From assembly GCA_030447865.1 (NCBI GenBank), contig JAUJOD010000002.1:62001-126000 (forward strand): 64,000 nt of DNA, in the 5' to 3' direction. This document shows, in pieces, positions 33,771 to 44,261 of this stretch. The position numbers and the translations under genes were made by a program. Each line of letters begins with the position of its first letter. Position 1 is the first letter of the stretch. The notes under the pieces are model-generated. The model was not told where the DNA came from and did not search any database. It was given only the letters and a program-made list of their open reading frames with translations. This DNA is from Nocardioidaceae bacterium. GTDB taxonomy: Bacteria; Actinomycetota; Actinomycetes; Propionibacteriales; Nocardioidaceae.

Positions 33771-34686
33771 CCCGGGCAGGGTCTGGGTCGTCGGGCAGGT
33801 CGCCGACGGCGTCGCTCGGGTCGTCGGGCACCTCCCCCACGGCGTCACCCGGGTCGTTACTGGGTTCGTCGGCCGTGCCGCTCGGAGACTCCGGTACGGC
33901 GACCGGCTGGGCTACCGTCCTCCCATCTCCCTCAGCGCTGGTGTCGGCGGACGCCGAATCTTCCACGGCCGGCGTGCCGTCGGCGTTCTCGGCACTGCCG
34001 ATGAGCCTCGTCAGGGTCTGCTTGGGAATGCGCCGGAACTTCCGCGGCAGGCTGCGCGTGCGGTCGAGCACCGCGACCTCCAGTCGGTCACCGGTGATCT
34101 CCCGCGGTGGCTGGGTGTCGTGCCGGAGCGCGTCGACCGCCAGCCGCAGGGCCGCCTCGAGGTCGAGGCCGGGCTGGTAGTGGTGCTCGAGGTAGTCGTC
34201 GACCTGCTCGACGGTGCCGCCCATAACCGCGTAACCCTGCACGTCGGCGACCGAGCCGTCGTAGGTCAACCGGTACACCTGGTCGTCGTCGGACGAGGCC
34301 CCCACCTCGGCGACGAAGATCTCGACCTCGTACGGCTTCTCCCCGCCCGAGGAGAAGATCGTGCCGAGCGTCTGGGCGTACGCGTTCGCCAGCGCCCGAC
34401 CGGTGACGTCACGCCGGTCGTAGGAGTAGCCGCGCATGTCGGCGAGCCGCACCCCGGCGATGCGGAGGTTCTCGAACTCGTTGTAGCGGCCCACCGCCGC
34501 GAACGCGAGCCGGTCATAGAGCTCGGAGATCTTGTGCAGCGACGGCGAGGTGTTCTCGGCCACGAACAGCAGCCCGTCGGCGTACTGCACGACAACCAGC
34601 CCCCGACCGCGGGCGATGCCCTTGCGGGCGAAGTCGGCCCGGTCCTTCATCAGCTGCTCGGGCGAGACGTAGAAAGGCATCGACAT
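33763..34686 (-). CDS. prcA: Proteasome alpha subunit PrcA
   Basis: This 307-residue alpha subunit starts [20 protein letters not shown], the conserved N-terminus that gates the 20S core. The core fold ends at about residue 235. The remaining 70 residues are an acidic Asp/Pro/Ser tail with 11-residue repeats ([11 protein letters not shown] type), longer than in the about 248-residue mycobacterial protein. It follows prcB by 11 nt and overlaps the NUDIX gene by 8 nt. Confidence 0.95.
   Translation of the reverse strand: MSMPFYVSPEQLMKDRADFARKGIARGRGLVVVQYADGLLFVAENTSPSLHKISELYDRLAFAAVGRYNEFENLRIAGVRLADMRGYSYDRRDVTGRALANAYAQTLGTIFSSGGEKPYEVEIFVAEVGASSDDDQVYRLTYDGSVADVQGYAVMGGTVEQVDDYLEHHYQPGLDLEAALRLAVDALRHDTQPPREITGDRLEVAVLDRTRSLPRKFRRIPKQTLTRLIGSAENADGTPAVEDSASADTSAEGDGRTVAQPVAVPESPSGTADEPSNDPGDAVGEVPDDPSDAVGDLPDDPDPARDE
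33785..33883. repeat. 33-nt tandem repeat, three copies, coding the PrcA acidic tail
   Basis: Copies begin GGGTCGTCGGGCA at 33785 and 33818, and a degenerate copy starts at 33851. The period is exactly 33 nt, so the frame is kept; the repeat encodes 11-residue Asp-Asp-Pro-rich units at the PrcA C-terminus. Confidence 0.7.
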
Positions 34687-34697
34687 GAGAGCTCCTG

Positions 34698-35531
34698 CTA
34701 CGTCAGGGGGGCGGCGGGGCCGTCTGGGCGGTGCATGCGCGCCGCGACCACCTCGTCGGCCACGGCGGCGACTTCGCTGTCGGGCAGCTTGGCGAATCCC
34801 TCGCCGGTGACCTGCACAACAACGGGAAAGATGCGCCGCTGCATGTCGGGCCCGCCGGTCGCGGAGTCGTCGTCGGCGGCGTCGTACAACGCCTGGACGA
34901 CCGCCGTCACACAGTCCTGGGCGGTGAACCCCTCTCGGTAGAGCTTCTTCAGCGCGCCGCGGGCGAACACCGAACCCGAGCCGACCGAGTGGAAGGCCTG
35001 CTCCTCGTAGCGCCCGCCGGTCACGTCGTAGGAGAAGATGCGGCCGAGCCCCGCGTGCAGGTCGAACCCCGCGAACAGCGGCACCACGGCCAGGCCCTGC
35101 ATCGCCATGCCGAGGTTGCCGCGCAGCAGCGCAGCCAGCCGGTTGGCCTTGCCGTCGAGCGACAGCGTGGTGCCCTCGATCTTCTCGTAGTGCTCGAGCT
35201 CGGCCTGGAACAGCCGGACCATCTCGACGGCCAGGCCAGCGGAACCGGCTATACCGACGCACGAGTACTCATCGGCCGGGAACACCTTCTCGATGTCGCG
35301 CTGGGCGATGACGTTGCCCATCGTCGCCCGCCGATCCCCCGCCATGACCACGCCGCCGTCGAAGGTTGCCGCCACGATCGTGGTGCCGTGGGGTACGTCG
35401 ACCGGCCCGGTTGCCGCCGTACGCCGCCCAGGGAGCAGCTCGGGGGCCTGAGCGGCCAGGAAGTCAGCGAACGAGGAGCTTCCCGGCGTGACGTACGCCG
35501 GGGGGAGGCGGGACTCCGGCATCGACGTCAC
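34698..35531 (-). CDS. prcB: Proteasome beta subunit PrcB
   Basis: This 277-residue catalytic beta subunit has a propeptide of about 49 residues cut before Thr50 in [20 protein letters not shown], making Thr50 the N-terminal nucleophile. It has the conserved GDRRATMGN and [14 protein letters not shown]. The GTG at 35531 overlaps the pup stop (GTGA); ATG 35522 is an alternative. It assembles with PrcA into the 20S core. Confidence 0.96.
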   Translation of the reverse strand: MTSMPESRLPPAYVTPGSSSFADFLAAQAPELLPGRRTAATGPVDVPHGTTIVAATFDGGVVMAGDRRATMGNVIAQRDIEKVFPADEYSCVGIAGSAGLAVEMVRLFQAELEHYEKIEGTTLSLDGKANRLAALLRGNLGMAMQGLAVVPLFAGFDLHAGLGRIFSYDVTGGRYEEQAFHSVGSGSVFARGALKKLYREGFTAQDCVTAVVQALYDAADDDSATGGPDMQRRIFPVVVQVTGEGFAKLPDSEVAAVADEVVAARMHRPDGPAAPLT

Positions 35532-35737
35532 TCACCGCCCTTTTGCACAAAGCCGCGGACGAACTCCTCGGCGTTGGACTCCAACACCTCGTCGATGTCG
35601 TCGAGGATCGCGTCGACGTCGTCGTCGAGCTTCTCCTTGCGCTCCGACGCGGCCTCGGACGGCGCAGACTCCGGAGGTGAGTCCTCCTCCGATGTCTTTC
35701 GGGCGGTCTTGTGCTGCTGGCCACCTTCACGCGCCAT
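35528..35737 (-). CDS. pup: Prokaryotic ubiquitin-like protein Pup
   Basis: This 69-residue, intrinsically disordered, acidic modifier starts [19 protein letters not shown] and ends [11 protein letters not shown]. The terminal residue is already Glu, so deamidation of a C-terminal Gln by Dop is not needed before ligation, unlike in M. tuberculosis. The central helix ([23 protein letters not shown]) binds the ARC coiled coil. A GGAGGTGGCAG ribosome site precedes the ATG. Confidence 0.98.
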   Translation of the reverse strand: MAREGGQQHKTARKTSEEDSPPESAPSEAASERKEKLDDDVDAILDDIDEVLESNAEEFVRGFVQKGGE

Positions 35738-35813
35738 CTGCCACCTCCAGCGTCGTCATGGTCGTTACCGGAACCCTACCCGTGCAGAGGAGGTGACTCA
35801 CGACGTGTTGGAC

Positions 35814-37319
35814 TCACGAAGTGATGGCTTCGAACAGGTCCTCCGCCGTCGAGCACCTGTCGAGCAGCTCGCCCACGTGGTGGCGGGTCCCCCTGGTCGG
35901 CTCCATCGTCGGGATCCGCTGCAGCGAGTCCCGCCCCGGCAGGTCGAAGATGACCGAGTCCCACGACGCCGCGGCGATCCGGTCCGGGTACTGCGCCAAG
36001 CAGCGGCCCCGGAAATAGGCGCGGGTGTCAACCGGCGGCTCCGACACGGCACGAGTCACCTCGTCATCGGTCAGCAGCCGGTCGATGGAACCGCGCGCCA
36101 CCAGCCGCTGGTAAAGGCCCTTGTCGGGGCGCAGGTCGGCGTACTGCAGGTCAATCAGCCGCAGCTTGGGGTCGTCCCACTCCAGGCCGTCGCGTTCGCG
36201 GTAGGACTCCAGCAGCGCCAGCTTCGCCACCCAGTCGAGTTCGCGACGACAGGAGACCGGGTCTGTGCGCAGCCGCGAGAGCACCGACTCCCAGCGGTCG
36301 AGCACATCGCGGGTCTGCTTGTCGGCGTCGGCGCCGAGGTGGGCATCGACGTAGTCACGCGCCTGCTCCAGGTAGCACTCCTGCAGGTCCAGCGCGCTCA
36401 TCGAGCGGCCATCGCGCAACGAGACGAGGTGTTTCAAGGTCGGGTCGTGTGAGACCTTGTGCAGCTCTGACACGGGATTGTCGATCGCCAGGTCCGCGGT
36501 TAGCGCCCGGTCCTCGATCATGGCGAGTACGAGCGACGTGGTACCGACCTTGAGGTACGTCGAGATCTCGGCAAGGTTGGCGTCGCCGATGATGACGTGC
36601 AGCCGGCGGTACTTCTCGGGGTCGGCGTGCGGTTCGTCGCGGGTGTTCACGATCGGCCGCTTCAGCGTAGTCTCGAGGCCCACCTCGACCTCGAAGAAGT
36701 CGGCGCGTTGGCTGATCTGGAAGCCGGACGTCTGCCCGTCCTGGCCGATGCCCACTCGGCCGGCGCCGCAAATAACCTGGCGGCTGACGAAAAACGGCGT
36801 GATGTGCCGCACGATGTCGGGGAACGGCGTCGACCGCTTCATCAGGTAGTTCTCGTGGGCGCCGTAGGACGCGCCCTTGTTGTCGGTGTTGTTCTTGTAC
36901 AACACGATGGGGTTCTGGTCTGGGATGCGTACGGCGTTCGCGGCCGTGACGATGATCTGCTCCCCTGCCTTGTCCCACCGCACGACGTCTCGGGGATTGG
37001 TGCACTCAGGCGTCGAGAACTCGGGGTGGGCGTGGTCGACGTACAACCGAGCCCCGTTGGTCAAGATGAGGTTCGCCAGGCCGACGTCCTCGTCGGTGAG
37101 CTGGCTGGGGTCGGCGGCCGAGCGGCTGAGGTCGAAGCCGCGGGCGTCGCGGAGTGGGTTCTCCTCCTCGAAGTCCCAGCGGGCCCGGCGCGACCGGGCG
37201 CTGGTGGAGGCGTAGGCGTTGACGACCTGCGAGGAGGCCAGCATCGGGTTCGCGGACGGCGTACCCAGCACCGAGATCCCGAACTCGGTCTCGGTGCCCA
37301 TGATCCGCCGGACCGTCAT
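35814..37319 (-). CDS. dop: Depupylase Dop
   Basis: This 501-residue PafA paralogue removes Pup from substrates. It has [10 protein letters not shown] (metal-binding Glu), a Dop-specific insert (about 42-80, rich in Arg and Asp), the catalytic [14 protein letters not shown] (Asp about 95) and [19 protein letters not shown]. With a Pup that ends in Glu, its main role here would be depupylation rather than deamidation. ATG 37319 has TAGGCT 6 nt upstream (37326-37331), suggesting a leaderless message. Confidence 0.96.
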   Translation of the reverse strand: MTVRRIMGTETEFGISVLGTPSANPMLASSQVVNAYASTSARSRRARWDFEEENPLRDARGFDLSRSAADPSQLTDEDVGLANLILTNGARLYVDHAHPEFSTPECTNPRDVVRWDKAGEQIIVTAANAVRIPDQNPIVLYKNNTDNKGASYGAHENYLMKRSTPFPDIVRHITPFFVSRQVICGAGRVGIGQDGQTSGFQISQRADFFEVEVGLETTLKRPIVNTRDEPHADPEKYRRLHVIIGDANLAEISTYLKVGTTSLVLAMIEDRALTADLAIDNPVSELHKVSHDPTLKHLVSLRDGRSMSALDLQECYLEQARDYVDAHLGADADKQTRDVLDRWESVLSRLRTDPVSCRRELDWVAKLALLESYRERDGLEWDDPKLRLIDLQYADLRPDKGLYQRLVARGSIDRLLTDDEVTRAVSEPPVDTRAYFRGRCLAQYPDRIAAASWDSVIFDLPGRDSLQRIPTMEPTRGTRHHVGELLDRCSTAEDLFEAITS

Positions 37320-37345
37320 GCCTCGAGCCTACGGGGGCACCCGAC

Positions 37346-37391
37346 TTGTCAGGCGGGCACGAGCGTGCAGGTGTCTCCTGCAGGCTGACAA
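37346..37391. repeat. Compound palindrome with TTGTCAG/CTGACAA arms (dop/phosphotransferase intergenic)
   Basis: TTGTCAG (37346-37352) and CTGACAA (37385-37391) flank internal hairpins GCACG-AG-CGTGC and GCAGG-TGTCT-CCTGC. The arms are shared with the elements at 38187 and 55293, but the middle differs, so this may be a distant member. Confidence 0.45.
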
Positions 37392-37406
37392 CTCCACAGT
37401 GGTTGG

Positions 37407-38180
37407 GTGGCCTCCGTGGACGACTTCGACAACGGATGGGACACGCACGCTGTGCTCATCGACGGTCAGTGGGTGGACCGCACGCCGCGCCGGGCCGAGG
37501 TGGATGCGCCCCTGCGCCGGGAGACGGTCCTGCTGCCGTGGCTGGCGCCGCAGCTTTCACTGCCTGTCCCCGAGCCGGTCGTTGTCTCGGAGGCACCGCT
37601 GAGGGTGCGGCATCGCCTGGTCGAGGGCCTTCCGTGCCCTGGCGTCGATGCCGAGCAGGGTCATGCGGTCGGGCTGTTCGTCCGCGCCCTGCACGACGTA
37701 CCCGTCTCCGGCGCCCGCCGGCTGGGGGTGCCTGACTGGGAGCGCGTCGACACGTGGCCGCGGTTCGAGCACGAGGTGCTCCCCATGATCGCCGCCTTGG
37801 AGCCCGGCCTGGCCGAACCAGCCGCTCGGCTGCTCGAGCGCTGTGCGCACGCGCCGAAGGCGGCGCTCGTGCACGGCGACCTGGGACCCGGCCACATCCG
37901 GGTCCAGGGCGGCGTCGTGACCGGCATCATCGACTGGATCGACGGCTGCATCGGTGACCCCGCGCTCGACCTCGCTTGGGTGCTGTACGGCGCGCGGCCG
38001 GCGTTCGCCGAAGCGGTCAAGGCGGCGTACGGAGCGAACCAGAACCTCGTGCGCAGGGCACAGGACTGGCGCCTACTCGGACCGTGGTACGAGGTGACCT
38101 ATGGGCTCGACCTCGACGACCCCGGCTACGTCCGCAGCGGCCTGGACGGCGTCATCAGTCGGCTGCGCTCGACAAGCTAG
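37407..38180 (+). CDS. Aminoglycoside-phosphotransferase-fold protein
   Basis: This 257-residue protein has an APH/choline-kinase fold core: VHGDLGPGHIRVQGGVVTGIIDW (about 150-172), with the catalytic Asp in HGDL and the metal Asp in IIDW. The usual Asn of HGDxxxxN is His here. The N-terminal ATP-binding part is short. The substrate is unknown; it need not be an antibiotic kinase. GTG 37407 is the preferred start and GTG 37416 an alternative. It sits alone between dop and arc on the opposite strand. Confidence 0.78.
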   Translation: MASVDDFDNGWDTHAVLIDGQWVDRTPRRAEVDAPLRRETVLLPWLAPQLSLPVPEPVVVSEAPLRVRHRLVEGLPCPGVDAEQGHAVGLFVRALHDVPVSGARRLGVPDWERVDTWPRFEHEVLPMIAALEPGLAEPAARLLERCAHAPKAALVHGDLGPGHIRVQGGVVTGIIDWIDGCIGDPALDLAWVLYGARPAFAEAVKAAYGANQNLVRRAQDWRLLGPWYEVTYGLDLDDPGYVRSGLDGVISRLRSTS

Positions 38181-38186
38181 CCCGGC

Positions 38187-38230
38187 TTGTCAGACTCCAG
38201 TCGACCAATAGGTCGAGTAGGTTCTGACAA
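38187..38230. repeat. 44-nt dispersed palindrome (copy between phosphotransferase gene and arc)
   Basis: TTGTCAGA (38187-38194) and TCTGACAA (38223-38230) form outer arms around a stem TCGACC-AATA-GGTCGA (38201-38216). A close copy of equal length lies at 55293-55336. Both are between convergent genes, consistent with a bidirectional terminator. ACTCCTAGGAGT (38230-38241) adds another palindrome beside it. Confidence 0.65.
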
Positions 38231-38259
38231 CTCCTAGGAGTGCCAACTCCTGGTGGGGG

Positions 38260-40020
38260 CTACAGGTACTGGCCGGTGTTGGCGACGTTGTCGATCGAGC
38301 GGCCGGGCTCGGTGCCCTCCTTGCCGGAGATGAGGGTGCGGATGAACACGATCCGCTCCCCCTTCTTGCCGGAGATGCGGGCCCAGTCGTCAGGGTTGGT
38401 GGTGTTCGGCAGGTCCTCGTTCTCCTTGAACTCATCGACGCACGCCTGCAGCATGTGCTGCACCCGGATGCCCCGCTGGTCGTTGTCGAGCAGGTCCTTG
38501 ATCGCCATCTTCTTGGCCCGATCGACGATGTTTTGGATCATCGCACCGGAGTTGAAGTCCTTGAAGTACAGCACTTCTTTGTCGCCGTTGGCGTAGGTGA
38601 CCTCGAGGAACCGGTTCTCCTCCAGCTCGGTGTACATCCGCTCGACTGTGCGCTGGATCATGCCCCCCACGCACGCTGCCCGGTTGCCGCCGAACTCCGC
38701 CAGGTCGTCGCTGTGCAGAGGCAGGTTCGACGTGAGGTACTTGGAGAAGATGTCGCGCGCCGACTCGGCGTCGGGGCGTTCGATCTTGATCTTTACGTCG
38801 AGTCGCCCCGGCCGCAGGATCGCTGGGTCGATCATGTCCTCGCGGTTGGAGGCGCCGATCACGATGACGTTCTCGAGGCCTTCCACACCGTCGATCTCGC
38901 TGAGCAACTGAGGGACGATGGTGTTCTCGACGTCGGAGGAGACCCCTGACCCACGGGTGCGGAACAACGAGTCCATCTCGTCGAAGAAGACGATGACCGG
39001 CGTGCCCCCGCTGGCCTTCTCCCGGGCCCGCTGGAACACCAGCCGGATGTGCCGCTCGGTCTCGCCGACGTACTTGTTGAGCAGTTCTGGGCCCTTGATG
39101 TTCAAGAAGAACGACTTGCCTTCTTCGCCTGTCTTGTCGGCGACCTTCTTCGACAGCGAGTTGGCGACGGCCTTGGCGATCAGCGTCTTGCCGCAGCCAG
39201 GGGGCCCGTACAGCAGCACACCCTTTGGTGGCTTGAGCTCATGCTCCAAGAACAGCTCGGGGTGCAGGTAGGGCAGCTCGATCGCGTCGCGGATCTGGTC
39301 GATCTGACGCATCAGCCCGCCGATCTTGGCGTAGTCGATGTCAGGGACCTCTTCGAGGACCAGCTCCTCGACCTCGGTCTTCGGGATGCGCTCGTAGATG
39401 TAGTTGGAGCGGCCGTCGAGCAGCACCGAGTCGCCGGCTCGCAGCGGTTGGCTGCGCAGGGACGCCGCGATCCGCACCACCCGCTCCTCGTCGGCGTTGG
39501 CGATGACCAGGGCGCGGTCACCGTCGGCCAGCACCTCCTTGAGCAGGACGACCTCGCCGACCTCCTCGAAGTCGAGCGCAGCCACGACGTTGAGCGCCTC
39601 GTTGAGCATGACCTCCTGACCGCGTTTGAGGTCGTCGACGGCGATGGCCGGGCTGACGTTGACCCGCAGCTTCCGGCCACCGGTGAAGACGTCGATCGTG
39701 GATTCGTCGTTCGCGCCGAGGAAAGTGCCGAAACCGGTGGGTGGCTGGGCCAGCCGGTCGACTTCCTCCTTCAGCGTCATGATCTGGTCACGAGCCTCGC
39801 GCAAGGTGGCGGCGAGTCGCTCGTTCTGAGACGTGAGAGCCGCCAGCGACGTCTGAGTGTCGGCAAGCCGCTGCTCAAGGTAGCGCGCTGTGGAAGGGGC
39901 GTCCGACAACCGGCGGCGAAGATCTGCCACTTCGGCCTCGAGGAAGTCGACCTGGCCGCGCAGCTCGTCGGTCGAGTGGGACCGACGGGACTGTCCGTCG
40001 TCTCGTGCGATCAACGCCAT
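38260..40020 (-). CDS. arc: Proteasome-associated AAA ATPase ARC (Mpa)
   Basis: This ring ATPase of about 586 residues unfolds pupylated proteins for the 20S core. It has an N-terminal coiled coil (about 10-75) that binds Pup, OB domains (about 90-230), Walker A GPPGCGKT, Walker [13 protein letters not shown], and the C-terminal GQYL tail that docks into the proteasome. The start is uncertain: ATG 40020 is given, GTG 40029 is upstream, and TTG 40014 has the best spacing (7 nt) from a GGAGGT site. Confidence 0.95.
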   Translation of the reverse strand: MALIARDDGQSRRSHSTDELRGQVDFLEAEVADLRRRLSDAPSTARYLEQRLADTQTSLAALTSQNERLAATLREARDQIMTLKEEVDRLAQPPTGFGTFLGANDESTIDVFTGGRKLRVNVSPAIAVDDLKRGQEVMLNEALNVVAALDFEEVGEVVLLKEVLADGDRALVIANADEERVVRIAASLRSQPLRAGDSVLLDGRSNYIYERIPKTEVEELVLEEVPDIDYAKIGGLMRQIDQIRDAIELPYLHPELFLEHELKPPKGVLLYGPPGCGKTLIAKAVANSLSKKVADKTGEEGKSFFLNIKGPELLNKYVGETERHIRLVFQRAREKASGGTPVIVFFDEMDSLFRTRGSGVSSDVENTIVPQLLSEIDGVEGLENVIVIGASNREDMIDPAILRPGRLDVKIKIERPDAESARDIFSKYLTSNLPLHSDDLAEFGGNRAACVGGMIQRTVERMYTELEENRFLEVTYANGDKEVLYFKDFNSGAMIQNIVDRAKKMAIKDLLDNDQRGIRVQHMLQACVDEFKENEDLPNTTNPDDWARISGKKGERIVFIRTLISGKEGTEPGRSIDNVANTGQYL

Positions 40021-40091
40021 CACCTCCACGGAAAGTGGACCTACTACAGCGACCCTACCCAGGCGACCGTGATTCCATCGGCCATTAAGGG

Positions 40092-41114
<1,023 letters not shown>

Positions 41115-42257
41115 TCAGGCGGCTTTGAACGCCGCGTCGACGTCGGTTGTGACGAGTACGCCGTAGATCGACCCGTCGGCTTCGGTGAGCAGGTACTCCG
41201 TCGACGGGGTGCGGTTCATGGCCTGCAGCAGCGCCTCACCGCTGAGGTCTGCGTCCAGCTGGAGGCTGTCGTCAAGCCGGCGGGCGAGGTCACCGCACGA
41301 CAGCCAGGGCTGGCGCTCGGGCGGGGTCGAGCGGACGGCCGCCCCGTTGACGATCCCGGTCGGCCGGCCGTCTGCGGTCACGACGACAAGGGAACCGGCG
41401 TGCGCCTCCTGCGCCCGACGTACCGCTTCGGCAACCGGAAGATCTGCGGGTACGCCGATCGCCGGCCGAGCCAGCTTGCGCGCCTGCAGGGCGGGCAGCT
41501 TGCTCCGCAGCCGAGCCAGCACCAGCGCCTGCGTGGCGCCCGCCCACAAGAAACCGCCGACGATGAACCCGAAGAGGTAGTCGACGATGTCGGGCGAGAC
41601 GCCGAATGACAGCAACAGAGCCGGGTAGAGCATCGCGGTGACCGCGGCGAGGCGCCCGCCCCAGGCCGCCACCGTCACGCCGAGTGCTCGCCGCCTCGTC
41701 ACCCCCCACACCACCGCCTGCAGCACCCGCCCACCGTCAAGTGGCAGCCCGGGCACCAGGTTGAGCACCCCAACCAAGAGATTGGCGCCAGCCAGGTAGG
41801 AGACCGCGAGATGCAGCAGCCCAGGCTCGAAAAGGTCGATCACCAACCAGGCCGCGCCACCGATGAGCAGCGAGGTGATAGGTCCCACGACGGCGATGAC
41901 GAACTCCCGCCACGGTGTCGCCGCCTCACCCTCGATCTCGGTCGCGCCACCGAGGAAGTGCAGGTTGATCGACCGCACCGGCATCTGGAAAGCCCGCGCC
42001 GCCAGCGCGTGGGAGATCTCGTGCAGGAGCACCGACACATACAGCAGTACGGCGAAAGCTCCCCCCGCCAGGTAGGCCCAGTTCCCCAGGCCAGGGGCGG
42101 CGACTTGGATGCGCGGGGCCAGCAGTAGGGCGATAAGGCCGACGATGAGGAACCACGAGTGAGCGACGTTGACGTCGATTCCGGCGACTCGGCCAAGGCG
42201 GAAACTTCCGCCTCGCTGCGGCGGTCCCCCACTGGCATCGTCCACAGGAGGGCTCAC
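41115..42257 (-). CDS. Site-2 protease family (M50) intramembrane peptidase with CBS domains
   Basis: This 380-residue zinc peptidase has the metal motif LLHEISHALAAR (HExxH) in an early membrane helix and a late NLVPGLPLDGGRVL motif with the third ligand Asp. Several membrane segments follow, and a pair of CBS domains in the C-terminal 130 residues could sense adenine nucleotides. The GTG at 42257 is chosen because TAGCGT (42265-42270) lies 7 nt before it. It is divergent from the RecB-like nuclease gene. Confidence 0.9.
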   Translation of the reverse strand: MSPPVDDASGGPPQRGGSFRLGRVAGIDVNVAHSWFLIVGLIALLLAPRIQVAAPGLGNWAYLAGGAFAVLLYVSVLLHEISHALAARAFQMPVRSINLHFLGGATEIEGEAATPWREFVIAVVGPITSLLIGGAAWLVIDLFEPGLLHLAVSYLAGANLLVGVLNLVPGLPLDGGRVLQAVVWGVTRRRALGVTVAAWGGRLAAVTAMLYPALLLSFGVSPDIVDYLFGFIVGGFLWAGATQALVLARLRSKLPALQARKLARPAIGVPADLPVAEAVRRAQEAHAGSLVVVTADGRPTGIVNGAAVRSTPPERQPWLSCGDLARRLDDSLQLDADLSGEALLQAMNRTPSTEYLLTEADGSIYGVLVTTDVDAAFKAA

Positions 42258-42305
42258 CAAGTCAACGCTAGCGGCCTTGGCGGCTACCGCCGCGTCGCAG
42301 GTACT

Positions 42306-42328
42306 TTGTCGGAGCGCTGCCCTAGCCT
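42306..42328 (+). promoter_or_regulatory. PafBC-dependent (RecA-NDp type) promoter of the RecB-like nuclease gene
   Basis: TTGTCGGAG (42306-42314), an 8-nt spacer and TAGCCT (42323-42328) match TTGTCRGTG-N8-TAnnnT at 8 of 9 upstream positions with the exact spacer. The -10 ends 7 nt before ATG 42336, suggesting a leaderless DNA-damage-induced message. Confidence 0.72.
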
Positions 42329-42335
42329 TTCTGGC

Positions 42336-43205
42336 ATGACAACGAGCGTGGAAGCACCGGCGCGCGAGGTGGAGCAGGTAGGGCCGGCGTCGGGTCAGCT
42401 GAGCCGGTCGAACTCGCTGTCCCCAAGCCGGGCAAGTGACTTCATGACCTGCCCGTTGCTCTACCGCTTCCGGGTCATCGACAAGCTGCCCGAGGCGCCG
42501 AGCGTCGACGCTGTCCGCGGCTCGGTGGTGCACAAGGTGTTGGAGGGCCTGTTCGACCTGCCCGCCGCCGAGCGCACCCACGACCAGGCGAACACGCTGC
42601 TTGCGCCGGTGTGGGACAAACTGCTCGGCGACGAGCCAGAGCTCGCCGAGATGTTCGGAGCCGACACGCCCGATTTGGTGACCTGGCTCGAGCAGTGCCG
42701 GTCGCTGCTGGGTCGCTACTTCACCCTTGAAGACCCCCGACGGCTCGAACCGGCCGAACGCGAGATCCACGTGGCGACGCAGCTGGCCTCCGGCTTGACC
42801 TTGCACGGGTACGTCGATCGCGTCGACGTTGCCCCCACCGGCGAGCTGCGCATCGTCGACTACAAGACCGGCCGGTCACCCGGTGAGCACTTCGAGGCCA
42901 AGGCACTCTTCCAGATGAAGTTCTACGCGCTGGTCATCTGGCGCACCCGCGGGGTGCTGCCCCGCATGTTGCAGCTTGTCTATCTCGGCAACGGTGAGAT
43001 GCTGCGCTACGAGCCGGACGAGCGCGACCTGCTGGCCACCGAGCGCAAGGTCGAGGCATTGTGGAAGGCCATCGAGCGGGCGACCGCGAGCGGTGACTGG
43101 CGGGCGCGCAAGTCGCCACTGTGCGGGTGGTGCGACCACCAGGCACTGTGCCCCGAATGGGGCGGCACGCCGCCACCACTGCCCGAGCCAGCTCCGTTCA
43201 CCTAG
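42336..43205 (+). CDS. RecB-family PD-(D/E)XK nuclease with Fe-S cluster motif
   Basis: This 289-residue RecB/Cas4-like nuclease has GSVVHKVLEGLF (His of motif I), LHGYVDRVDV and RIVDYKTG (catalytic D and EXK-type residues), a QMKFYALV motif, and four Cys positioned as a 4Fe-4S clamp (MTCPLLYRF near the start and CGWCDHQALC near the end). It probably trims DNA ends in repair. The ATG at 42336 follows a PafBC-type promoter. A mycobacterial homologue lies beside trmI and mpa. Confidence 0.92.
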   Translation: MTTSVEAPAREVEQVGPASGQLSRSNSLSPSRASDFMTCPLLYRFRVIDKLPEAPSVDAVRGSVVHKVLEGLFDLPAAERTHDQANTLLAPVWDKLLGDEPELAEMFGADTPDLVTWLEQCRSLLGRYFTLEDPRRLEPAEREIHVATQLASGLTLHGYVDRVDVAPTGELRIVDYKTGRSPGEHFEAKALFQMKFYALVIWRTRGVLPRMLQLVYLGNGEMLRYEPDERDLLATERKVEALWKAIERATASGDWRARKSPLCGWCDHQALCPEWGGTPPPLPEPAPFT

Positions 43206-43226
43206 CCGCCCCCGAGACAGCTGCTG

Positions 43227-44261
43227 TCACGCCACACCGGCTCTCAGGGCCTCGTCCGGCTCCCGCGGTGTGATATGCCCGCTGAGGATCTCCTCCGCGT
43301 AGTGACACGCGGCCCGGTGGCCGGGCTGGATCTCCCGCAGCGCCGGGCGCTCGTCGTCGCAGCGGGTTTCCTGCCGGAACGGGCACCGGGTGTGGAACCG
43401 GCAGCCGTCCGGCGGGTTGGCCGGCGAGGGCAGGTCGCCGGTGAGCAGGATTCGTTGCCGGCTGTCCTCCACGACCGGGTCGGGGACGGGTACTGCCGAC
43501 ATCAGCGAGATCGTGTACGGATGCAGGGGCTGGGCGTACAGCGCGTCTGAAGGGGCCTGTTCGACGATCGAGCCGAGGTACATCACGGCCACCTCGTCCG
43601 AGACATGATGCACCACCGCCAGGTCGTGGGCGATGACGAGGTAGGTGAGGCCGAGCCTGTCCTGCAGCTCCTCCAACAAGTTCAGCACTTGGGCCTGGAT
43701 CGAGACGTCGAGAGCAGAGACCGGCTCGTCTGCGATCACCAAGGCAGGCTCGAGCGCCACCGCTCTGGCGATGCCGATGCGCTGGCGCTGACCCCCGCTG
43801 AACTCGTGCGGATAGCGGGATGCGGCCGACGCCGGGAGCCCGACGAGCTCCAGCAGCTCCCTGACGCGGCGGTTGTCGAACGTGATGTCATGAGCGCGCA
43901 GCGGCTCGCTGATGATGGTCTCGATGCTCTGCCGCGGGTTCAGGCTCGCCATCGGGTCCTGGAAGACCATCTGCATGGAGCGGCGACGGCGGCGCAGCTC
44001 CTCGCCCTTCAACTGGGCGAGGTCAACACCTTCGAACAGCACTTCGCCTTCGGTGATGTCAGTGAGCCGCAGAATGGCCCGCCCGAGCGTGCTCTTGCCG
44101 CACCCGGACTCCCCTACGAGGCCGAATGTCGACCCCTTGTGCACGTCGAGGTCGACCCCGTCGACGGCTCTGACGGCGCCCACCTGCCGCTGCAGCACGA
44201 CGCCCTTCCTGATCGGGAAGTGGACCTTCAGTCCCCGAACCTGCAGCAACGGCTCAGGCAT
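43227..44261 (-). CDS. Peptide ABC transporter ATP-binding protein (OppF/DppF-like)
   Basis: This 344-residue ATPase has Walker [10 protein letters not shown], the ABC signature [14 protein letters not shown], Walker [13 protein letters not shown], and a C-terminal oligopeptide/dipeptide-transporter domain with a Cys-rich CRFHTRCPF motif. It forms the importer with the other four genes of the operon. It overlaps the upstream ATPase gene by 8 nt. Confidence 0.93.
   Translation of the reverse strand: MPEPLLQVRGLKVHFPIRKGVVLQRQVGAVRAVDGVDLDVHKGSTFGLVGESGCGKSTLGRAILRLTDITEGEVLFEGVDLAQLKGEELRRRRRSMQMVFQDPMASLNPRQSIETIISEPLRAHDITFDNRRVRELLELVGLPASAASRYPHEFSGGQRQRIGIARAVALEPALVIADEPVSALDVSIQAQVLNLLEELQDRLGLTYLVIAHDLAVVHHVSDEVAVMYLGSIVEQAPSDALYAQPLHPYTISLMSAVPVPDPVVEDSRQRILLTGDLPSPANPPDGCRFHTRCPFRQETRCDDERPALREIQPGHRAACHYAEEILSGHITPREPDEALRAGVA

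Noticed and set aside
34698-35262. Extended N-terminus of prcA reaching into prcB
   Set aside because: The frame upstream of 34686 is a shadow of prc[12 protein letters not shown] is the conserved alpha-subunit start.
38187-38230. TTGTCAG arms of the palindromes as PafBC promoters
   Set aside because: The arms look like TTGTCR, but no TAnnnT occurs 8 nt after the 9-nt block in any copy on either strand, and two copies lie between convergent gene ends.
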